Shown here: piece by piece, positions 5,603 to 11,550 of the stretch
Numbering within the stretch: the stretch's first letter is position 1
How the letters are laid out: each line of letters opens with the position of its first letter
NCBI GenBank assembly: GCA_016934645.1
Contig: JAFGSL010000108.1
Span: forward strand, 1 to 11,550
Source: Anaerolineae bacterium
Lineage (GTDB): Bacteria > Chloroflexota > Anaerolineae > B4-G1 > SLSP01
Direction: 5' to 3'
DNA: 11,550 bases
Program-made: the position numbers and the translations under genes
Notes under the pieces: model-generated
Database searches by the model: none
Told to the model about the DNA's origin: nothing
The model's input: the letters and a program-made list of their open reading frames with translations, nothing else

Positions 5603-7720
5603 CTACGATGCAGAACCGGCTAACGGCAGCGTAAAGGTGAACGTTGTCCCTTGTTCCGAGGTTTCGGCTACCCAGATGCGTTCGCCATGAGCCTCCAAAA
5701 CCATCCGGCAGAAAGCCAGCCCCAGACCACTACCGCGCTCGGTTTGTTGACCTGCCACAAACTTGGTAAAGAGGTTACGCCTGATCTCAGGAGGGATACC
5801 CGGCCCGGTATCGGAAACAGAGATACATAGTTTGTCGGGTATTTCGGATTCTACTTCGGCTCGCACGGCGACTTCTCCGCCGGCCGGAGTGAATTTGAAC
5901 GCATTTCCTATCAGATTTTGCAACACACGCTCGATCAATTCTCTGTCGGCCAGCACCAACGGAACATCCTCAGGCACAGTATTGACGAAATTCAGATCGT
6001 GTTGTGAGAGCGTTAGTTTTTGCAGTTCAACCGAATCACGCACAATGTCTGAGAAACGAAAGACAACCGGCTTCAACGGCATTTGCCCAGTCTCCAAACG
6101 GCTGATATCCAGAATCGCGTTGACCAGTTTGACCATGCGTTCGGCGCTGAGCAACGCGATGCTGATAATGCGTCGTTGTCCTTCCATCAGCGAATCGCTA
6201 GCCCCACGCAGCAACAACGTAAGCGCCGCGTGAATGCCCGTCAACGGATTGCGTAGGTCGTGGACCATCGTGTGCATGAGATCGTCACGGAATTGATCCA
6301 ATAGTCGCGCGTCGGTGACATCGCGCGCCACAAAGAGTCGTCCCAAAGGCTGCCCATCGCCGCGCACTGGCCAACTGACCCATTGAATGGTCCGCAGGCC
6401 GATCTTTACCTCACCGTGGTGAGGTTGATCGTCACCGTCGCGGATGCGGCGCATCTCACCGAGGATGATCTTGACCACGTGCCGTGCGTGCTCGCGCAGC
6501 ATACGCACAACATCCCACAACGAACGATTGACCCACGCTTCCGGTTCGTTTGGCAAACCGAGAAAACGCAGCGCGGGCCGGTTGACCACCAACAAGCGCA
6601 GATCGGTACCCAACAGGATCACCCCATCGCGACTGGATTGCACTACCGTACGCAGACGCTCGCGCTCTTCCTCCATCACCTGGAAAAGCTCCGCGTGCTC
6701 CATTGCAGCCAGAATCTGAGCCGAAATCGCCATTAGCAAGTCCACGTCCGGCTGGGTGAAATCATGCTGATCGGAGCGATTGACCGCCAACAACACACCA
6801 CAAGGCTGACCTTGGATTAGCAGCGGGGCTACAGCAACCGAGCCTGCTGTTTCATCCGCGTAGTACCAGTGCTGCGCTTCCCCGGTTTGCGCGTGCGCTT
6901 CCACCGCCGTTTGGGTGAGGAAAAGAGGCCGTCCGTCGCGCAGCACTTCATCTACGATCCCCTGTGACAACTCGTCGAAGCTTAGTCGCGGCAATATGGA
7001 TGGAGCGTCCCCACCTGCAAGCAAGGTGTCTACCTGCTGATTTACGAGATCGAAGCGCACCAACCAGACAACATTGGCGCGTAGCGCATTTGCGATGCTA
7101 TTCAACACCACCGGAAGGACATCGTCAAGGTAACGCGAGGCAATCAGAGCACGCGTGACGAAATACAATGTCTCCGTCATACGCGTTGTCGCCCAAAAGC
7201 GATCTTCAGTCTGGCGGCGCTCGAATGCCTCCCGCCGCAAAGAGACATAAAGCTCTGAGTTCTGATAGGCAGAGGATAGGATCTCAGCCAGCGTCTCTGC
7301 CAACAACCGCGCGTCCGCATCAAAGGCATCGGGCGCATCACTCACCACGTAGAGCAGCAAGTGAACCCATTCGCCCCGTTTCAGGGGAACGAGCAAAGCA
7401 CTGGTGAGATCAATGTTGAACGGGAACACCAACGCAGCGCCGGGAATCTCTGGAACGTGGTGGAGGACCTTGGTCTGGAGCGCGGTAACGATCATGGGGT
7501 GATCGGCGGGCGCTACCCCATCGAGTGGCGGGGCCAACGTTCCAGTTGAAGCCGTAACACGCACCGTGCCCGTTTCGTGATCCGGTGACAGCAAAGCGAT
7601 GCCTGCCCAACCGGTCAACTGGGCTATAAATGTGAGGCTCTCTTGCACCAAATGCTCCGCACGTTGAAAACGACGGAGGAACTGCAAGATCTCATTGAGA
7701 ATCGCCAAATGGTTATTCAC
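5603..7720 (-). CDS. Soluble GAF-GAF-PAS sensor histidine kinase (orphan)
   Basis: A 705-residue two-component sensor kinase with no membrane helix, so it should sense a cytoplasmic signal. Order of domains: a divergent GAF domain (about 10-160), a second GAF domain (about 185-345, with APLLIQGQPCGVLLAVN near its end), a PAS domain (about 353-475), and a HisKA dimerisation domain with the H-box MVHDLRNPL (phospho-acceptor His487). The HATPase follows, with N-box NLIGNAFKF (602-610), G1 DTGPGIP (637-643) and G2 GSGLGLAF (663-670). All catalytic boxes are intact, so it should autophosphorylate. No response regulator gene is adjacent, making it an orphan. The start is GTG (CAC at 7718-7720 on the plus strand), with GAGGAG about 9 bases upstream; the next Met is far inside. 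Ligands of the GAF and PAS domains cannot be told from sequence. A terminator upstream (7799-7826) makes it the first gene of its unit. Confidence 0.92.
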   Translation of the reverse strand: MNNHLAILNEILQFLRRFQRAEHLVQESLTFIAQLTGWAGIALLSPDHETGTVRVTASTGTLAPPLDGVAPADHPMIVTALQTKVLHHVPEIPGAALVFPFNIDLTSALLVPLKRGEWVHLLLYVVSDAPDAFDADARLLAETLAEILSSAYQNSELYVSLRREAFERRQTEDRFWATTRMTETLYFVTRALIASRYLDDVLPVVLNSIANALRANVVWLVRFDLVNQQVDTLLAGGDAPSILPRLSFDELSQGIVDEVLRDGRPLFLTQTAVEAHAQTGEAQHWYYADETAGSVAVAPLLIQGQPCGVLLAVNRSDQHDFTQPDVDLLMAISAQILAAMEHAELFQVMEEERERLRTVVQSSRDGVILLGTDLRLLVVNRPALRFLGLPNEPEAWVNRSLWDVVRMLREHARHVVKIILGEMRRIRDGDDQPHHGEVKIGLRTIQWVSWPVRGDGQPLGRLFVARDVTDARLLDQFRDDLMHTMVHDLRNPLTGIHAALTLLLRGASDSLMEGQRRIISIALLSAERMVKLVNAILDISRLETGQMPLKPVVFRFSDIVRDSVELQKLTLSQHDLNFVNTVPEDVPLVLADRELIERVLQNLIGNAFKFTPAGGEVAVRAEVESEIPDKLCISVSDTGPGIPPEIRRNLFTKFVAGQQTERGSGLGLAFCRMVLEAHGERIWVAETSEQGTTFTFTLPLAGSAS

Positions 7721-7746
7721 CTGTCTCGGCTCCTCATCGAGGGATA

Positions 7747-7795
7747 TACCACAGCGCTAATAAAAGTGTAGCACAAAACACAATACAAGCAAAAT
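7747..7795 (-). promoter_or_regulatory. Possible promoter region of the histidine kinase gene
   Basis: Between the ftsK terminator and the kinase start the sequence turns AT-rich. On the minus strand TTGTAT is followed 17 bases later by TTTTAT, and an overlapping pair TTGCTT / TACACT has 16-base spacing. Each hexamer matches sigma-70 consensus at only about 3-4 of 6 positions, so this is a weak call. It overlaps the T-rich tail of the terminator. Confidence 0.25.
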
Positions 7796-7798
7796 ACA

Positions 7799-7826
7799 AA
7801 GAGGGACCCTTGTATGGATCCCTCTT
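7799..7826 (-). terminator. Intrinsic terminator after ftsK
   Basis: AAGAGGGA (7799-7806) pairs with TCCCTCTT (7819-7826). The stem then continues past one C-A mismatch, a G-U pair in minus-strand RNA, into two more G-C pairs with a 6-base loop. On the minus strand the stem is followed by a T-rich stretch (TTTGTATTTTG... over 7770-7798). It starts 28 bases after the ftsK stop and separates ftsK from the kinase gene. Confidence 0.82.
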
Positions 7827-7854
7827 GCTTCTCCACTTTCATCACAGCAAATCC

Positions 7855-10254
7855 TCAATAATCCTCATCGTCGCCACCAATGATAACTTGGCGTTTGCGT
7901 CCCGCACTTTCTTGAGGACCGACGATGCCCATCTGCTCCATCTCTTCCATCACCCGCGCAGCACGGGGATAGCTGATGCGCAGCCGCCGCTGCAAACCGG
8001 AGGTCGAAATGTTGCCCCGGCTCTTGGCAAAGGCCACGGCGCGTTCCAACAGGTCCGCGTCTTCTGACTGCCCATCGATGCGCAGCGAATCAGGGCCTTT
8101 TGCCTCCACGATCACTTCCCAAGGCGGTTTAGCGGGAGTGGCACCCTCACTCTTCTGCCAGAAGCGGATGATGGTCTCTAGCTCCTCGTCCGAAATATAG
8201 CACCCTTGCACGCGTTGCGGTGCGGAGGCATCCGGCGGCAAGAAGAGCATGTCACCGCGCCCAAGTAGCGATTCAGCGCCTGGTGTGTCGATAATGACGC
8301 GCGAATCAACGTTGCTGGCGGTCGCAAAGCTCACCCGCGCAGGGAAATTGGCCTTGATCAGCCCCGTCACCACATCAGTGCTGGGGCGCTGCGTGGCGAC
8401 AACCAGGTGGATGCCGGTAGCACGTGCCATCTGCGCGATGCGCGTCAGCGTACGCTCAGTTTCCTCCGGCGTGGACAACATCAAATCCGCCAGCTCGTCG
8501 ATGAAGACGACCATGCGCGGCAACGTTTCTTCACCCTTACGTGCCATTTTGCGGTTGTAGTCATCCAGGTTGCGCGCAACCGTCTCCGAGAATAACTTAT
8601 ACCGCCGGTCCATCTCATGCGCCACCCAGCGCAACGCCCGGATGATGTTTTCCATATCGGATTCGGCCCGACCCAACAAGTGCGGAAGGCCGTTGAGGTG
8701 GCTCAACTCCACCATCTTCGGGTCTATGGCGATCAGGCGCAAGTTCTCAGGCTGGTTGTGCATAATCAGGCTGGCTGCCAGTGCCTTGATGAAGATACTT
8801 TTGCCGCTGCCGGTCGTCCCGGCGACGAGCAGGTGCGGCATCGCCGAAAGGTCGGTGACAATTGCGGAACCAGCGACGTCCAGTCCGATTCCCACACAGA
8901 GCGGCTTGCCGCATTTGCGGAACTCCTCGCTTTCCAGCACCACGCGCAGCGAGACCAGGCTGATCTCTGTATTAGGGACTTCGATGCCGACGACAGCACG
9001 ACCAGGCACAGGCGCTTCGATACGCAGTGATTTCGCCGCCAGCGCCAGGGCCAGATCATCGGCTAGCGACGCGATCTGGCTGACGCGCACCTTGCGCTGC
9101 TCTTCGCCATCCGCGCCCCGGCTGATGTAACCCGGGGAAACACCAAACTGCGTGACTGTAGGACCAGGACGCACCTCGGTCACCTGCGCGGGCACGCCAA
9201 ACTGCGCCAACGTCTCTTCGATAATAAGGCTCTTGCGACGTAAATCCGCTTGATCCATCCCGGCACGGCGGGATTGCTTCAGCAACGTGAGGGGGGGCAA
9301 AGCGGCCGCACGTGGTTTGGGTTCGGAGGCCGCTTTGGCGCTCCTAGGCAAGAGTTCAGAGGGCACTTTTGTATCCGGTGGGGCAGCCACCGGTGGTTCA
9401 ACAACCGGCGTCGATGTCTCGTGGCGCTGTGGGATCGGCGAGACAGCGACCCCGCCAGAAACCTGTGCCGGCGTTACAAACTCGGAAGCGGCTTGCCCTG
9501 CTGTGTTGTTAGCCTGTCGCGCGCGCCATGCCGCGCCGATCTCGACAAGGCGCTGTCCGAAGAGACGCAGATCCTCTTTCGTCACATCAAACGCAAGCGC
9601 TAGGCCAATCAGCATCACCAACGCCATGAGGAAACCGGTGATCAGGGAGCCAAGTGCGTCGTTCAGCAACACGTAAAATGCCCAGCCGATCACGCCGCCG
9701 CCCCGGCCCGACTCGACCAATCCCCAACTGCGCGGATTATCGGCTACCTCACCGATGAACGTCGCAGTGAGTGTCAACAGCGCAATAAGGGTCAATTCAA
9801 AGCCCAGAACCGGACGCCAGCGCCACGTCATTGGCTGGTGGACTAGGTGGCGCAGCCACAACAATCCCAATCCAACGATCATCGCCGCTACGGGGTAAGC
9901 CCCCCAGCCAAACACGAATACCAGCAAATGCACCCACCCCTTGATCAACACCCCGGAGTTGACGCCCTCAACTTTACCGGTGAGCGCAACGATCGTGAAT
10001 AAGCCGAAGAGAATGAGCGCCACAGCCAGTAGCTGTTGCCCGGTAGGTCCCTTGAGCCAACTGAAGAAAAGCTGTGCAACCCTGCTCAGGACGCTCCCCA
10101 CAGTGACCTTTTGCGCGGACGCACGTGACTTGCTGGTCGTTCGCTTAGACGTGGCCGTAGACGCCCGTGTAGATGCAGTCATTTTCCTGCTACGGGACTT
10201 GGTCCTCCGGTTGCCAGAGGGCCGAGCCATCGAGGCGACTTTACGCCGTGCCAT
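7855..10254 (-). CDS. ftsK: FtsK/SpoIIIE DNA translocase
   Basis: A 799-residue, membrane-anchored hexameric ATPase that pumps double-stranded DNA through the closing division septum. It is usually linked with dif-site resolution by XerCD. Domains in order: a very basic Ser/Thr/Arg/Lys-rich N-terminus (1-50); four or five membrane helices (about 74-222); a Pro/Ala-rich linker (about 245-325); the motor domain with Walker A GTTGSGKS (479-486) and Walker B VVFIDELAD (582-590, Asp586/Glu587); and a DNA-sequence-reading gamma winged-helix domain (about 735-795, with RRLRISYPRAARVMEEMEQMGIVGP). ATQRPSTDVVTGLIKANFPARV (620-641) and LLGRGDMLF are family signatures. Length is typical of the short SpoIIIE-like class. 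The start overlaps the S1 gene's end by 14 bases; GGAGAG 7 bases upstream supports Met1 over Met9. Transcription ends at a hairpin 28 bases downstream. Confidence 0.96.
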   Translation of the reverse strand: MARRKVASMARPSGNRRTKSRSRKMTASTRASTATSKRTTSKSRASAQKVTVGSVLSRVAQLFFSWLKGPTGQQLLAVALILFGLFTIVALTGKVEGVNSGVLIKGWVHLLVFVFGWGAYPVAAMIVGLGLLWLRHLVHQPMTWRWRPVLGFELTLIALLTLTATFIGEVADNPRSWGLVESGRGGGVIGWAFYVLLNDALGSLITGFLMALVMLIGLALAFDVTKEDLRLFGQRLVEIGAAWRARQANNTAGQAASEFVTPAQVSGGVAVSPIPQRHETSTPVVEPPVAAPPDTKVPSELLPRSAKAASEPKPRAAALPPLTLLKQSRRAGMDQADLRRKSLIIEETLAQFGVPAQVTEVRPGPTVTQFGVSPGYISRGADGEEQRKVRVSQIASLADDLALALAAKSLRIEAPVPGRAVVGIEVPNTEISLVSLRVVLESEEFRKCGKPLCVGIGLDVAGSAIVTDLSAMPHLLVAGTTGSGKSIFIKALAASLIMHNQPENLRLIAIDPKMVELSHLNGLPHLLGRAESDMENIIRALRWVAHEMDRRYKLFSETVARNLDDYNRKMARKGEETLPRMVVFIDELADLMLSTPEETERTLTRIAQMARATGIHLVVATQRPSTDVVTGLIKANFPARVSFATASNVDSRVIIDTPGAESLLGRGDMLFLPPDASAPQRVQGCYISDEELETIIRFWQKSEGATPAKPPWEVIVEAKGPDSLRIDGQSEDADLLERAVAFAKSRGNISTSGLQRRLRISYPRAARVMEEMEQMGIVGPQESAGRKRQVIIGGDDEDY

Positions 10255-11185
10255 ATATGTGCTCTCCGTCCACCGTCCCTAACGCAATGCGATGTTCTTC
10301 AGGCACAATTTCCAAAATTCGCACCGTAACCTCTTGTCCTATAACGTAGTCGTTGTGACCGGTACCAGTGCCGTCGTTATGCTCTAGCTCAGAGGCGTGC
10401 AACAGGCCCTCAAGGCCGTCCACCAGTTCCACGAAGATGCCAAAACGCTCGACGCTGGCGACAGTGCCCGTGAGGATGTCGCCTGGCTTTATATGCGTAT
10501 GAACGGACATCCAGGGATTCGCGTTGAGCCGCTTCAAGCTCAAGCCTACGCGCTGATGTCCCAGATCGACGTTGAGAATTTTGACGCGAACATCCTGTCC
10601 CGGTTGCAAAAAGTCCTGGGGATCGCGCACCCGCCCCCACGAGATCTCGGAAATATGCACCATACCTTCCAGCGGGCCAATATCGACGAACGCGCCAAAC
10701 GGGCGCACGCTGGTGACTTTCCCCGAGCACGTGTAGCCGGGGCACAACCATTCCGGCCATTCGGGCTCCATCACCTCGCACTCCGATACCTGGCGTTCCG
10801 AGAGGAGAATGCGATTACGTATCGGCTCCACTTCGATAATGCACAACCGCAACTTCTTGCCAATAAAGTCCTTGAAGCATTGCTCGCGTGCATCCGGATC
10901 GGCAGGAAACGGATAATCGATCAGATGTGAGGCCGGGATGAAACATTCCACACCCTTCCAGTGCGCCATTAACCCGCCACGGTTGAAGCCGTCAATGACC
11001 AATTCCAAGATGGCGTGGGTGCGGAAAAGATGACGGGCCTCGTCCCAAACGGCCATTGGCACCTCCGGTGCCTCAATCCACTCCCAAGCAACCGTGGCGT
11101 GCCCCATACTGACCGGTCCCTCTTCCAAAATGACATCCCAATAACTCTCACAAAGCGGCGTGTGCGGGGGAATATAATGATCCAT
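10241..11185 (-). CDS. S1 domain RNA-binding protein, short ribosomal protein S1 homologue
   Basis: A 314-residue protein made of three S1 (OB-fold) RNA-binding domains. The first (about 56-132, ELVIDGFNRGGLMAHWKGVECFIPASHL) is divergent but keeps the S1 GGL...F.PAS pattern. The second (148-219, GKVTSVRPFGAFVDIGPLEGMVHISEISW) and third (233-304, GTVASVERFGIFVELVDGLEGLLHASEL) are canonical. The length and three domains suit the shortened S1 homologues of many non-proteobacteria, which bind mRNA and may assist translation; a regulatory RNA-binding role is the alternative. The start was set at 11185, not at the upstream in-frame Met (11320), because AAGGAG lies 8 bases before this ATG and the upstream 45 residues overlap the preceding gene and look non-coding. 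The TAA stop lies inside the beginning of ftsK (14-base overlap), so the two are probably translationally coupled. Confidence 0.9.
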   Translation of the reverse strand: MDHYIPPHTPLCESYWDVILEEGPVSMGHATVAWEWIEAPEVPMAVWDEARHLFRTHAILELVIDGFNRGGLMAHWKGVECFIPASHLIDYPFPADPDAREQCFKDFIGKKLRLCIIEVEPIRNRILLSERQVSECEVMEPEWPEWLCPGYTCSGKVTSVRPFGAFVDIGPLEGMVHISEISWGRVRDPQDFLQPGQDVRVKILNVDLGHQRVGLSLKRLNANPWMSVHTHIKPGDILTGTVASVERFGIFVELVDGLEGLLHASELEHNDGTGTGHNDYVIGQEVTVRILEIVPEEHRIALGTVDGEHIYGTA

Positions 11186-11264
11186 ACCAATAACTCCTTT
11201 TATCACCAACCTACCAAAGGATGCAGACTCTATCCAACCCTCGCAAGGTTCCTTTGCCCAAACT

Positions 11265-11550
11265 TCACGGTTGCATAAGGCTCTGCTGTTGGCCGCTGTG
11301 CAGCGCGGTCGACAACCCACTTTGACCGCTATGCGCTTCTTCTTCCATCGTTACAATGATCTCGGCCAGATTTTCAATCGCTATCCGCTGTTTACGATAC
11401 AGGTCCGACTCACTCACTGCCAACCGCATCGCCACCTCGCGGACTTTGTGTCCGCGCAGGAATTTCATTTCAAGTATATTGTATAGCAGCCATTCCGGTG
11501 CTGTCAACTTGCGTTCGCCATCGGGACGCAGGCGCTCAATGGCATCGGCC
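11265..11550 (-). CDS. Helix-turn-helix protein, C-terminal part (runs off the window)
   Basis: The reading frame is open from the right edge to a TGA at 11265-11267, so at least 95 residues of the C-terminus are visible. A TTG at 11505-11507 could act as a start, but the frame continues upstream with coding-like sequence (AIERLRPDGERKLTAPEW), so I treat it as 5'-truncated. The segment ILEMKFLRGHKVREVAMRLAVSESDLYRKQRIAIENLAEII looks like a sigma-70 region-4 or LuxR-like helix-turn-helix: KVREVAMRLAVSESDLYRKQ is the putative helix-turn-helix. The Gln/Ser/Gly-rich C-terminal tail is not conserved-looking. It may be a transcription regulator, or a DNA-binding end of a larger protein. Its stop lies 79 bases before the S1 start, so it could be the first visible gene of the S1-ftsK unit. 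Confidence 0.65.
   Translation of the reverse strand, partial: ADAIERLRPDGERKLTAPEWLLYNILEMKFLRGHKVREVAMRLAVSESDLYRKQRIAIENLAEIIVTMEEEAHSGQSGLSTALHSGQQQSLMQP

Noticed and set aside
11239..11253. Hairpin AACCYT-GCG-AGGGTT between the HTH and S1 genes as a terminator
   Set aside because: Only about six pairs with one G-U and no U-run; more likely chance.
11186..11320. 45-residue N-terminal extension of the S1 protein
   Set aside because: The extension overlaps the preceding HTH gene, has Cys/Arg-rich non-S1 composition, and the ATG at 11185 has a strong AAGGAG site at 8 bases.

Overview
The window is a GC-rich, densely coding stretch of a bacterial chromosome, most likely from the Chloroflexota. 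The main pointers are a YYYLG-containing DUF2298/Chlor_Arch_YYY membrane protein, a family recorded mainly from Chloroflexota and Archaea, and several 7-bp short tandem repeat arrays of a style known from Chloroflexota and cyanobacterial genomes. This assignment is inference; no rRNA or tRNA is present to confirm it.

Layout. At the left end two plus-strand genes form a pair: a GNAT acetyltransferase (131-577), preceded by a perfect TATAAT box, and a small four-helix membrane protein (584-970). Everything else lies on the minus strand and converges on this pair. Reading the minus strand from the right edge: the 3' part of an HTH protein (from beyond 11550 to 11265), a three-S1-domain RNA-binding protein (11185-10241), and an FtsK/SpoIIIE DNA translocase (10254-7855) whose start overlaps the S1 stop by 14 nt. 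An intrinsic terminator (7799-7826) closes that unit. A second minus-strand series follows: an orphan soluble GAF-GAF-PAS histidine kinase (7720-5603, GTG start), a Ras-like GTPase with a DUF697-like C-terminal region (5513-4404), a ComEA-type DNA-binding protein (4384-3686), and the 849-residue DUF2298 membrane protein (3578-1029).

How the genes may work together. S1-like protein plus FtsK look like a housekeeping unit (translation and chromosome segregation) that is translationally coupled. GTPase, ComEA and DUF2298 are closely spaced, and all three carry envelope or membrane features, but no shared pathway can be proven from sequence. GNAT and the small membrane protein are probably cotranscribed.

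The most striking structure is not a gene. There are four separate arrays of unrelated heptamers: GGAGTAN, GGGGATT and GCTGAYG, packed in 146 bp inside the DUF2298 coding sequence, and GAATTRC just upstream of it. Two 15-bp tandem repeats add to this, one in the GTPase C-terminus and one in a multi-hairpin intergenic element. The coding heptamers read through as heptapeptide repeats in an inter-helix loop, and one array has the sequence of a G-quadruplex. No CRISPR array, insertion sequence, prophage or defence cassette was found, and there is no non-coding stretch over 300 bp.
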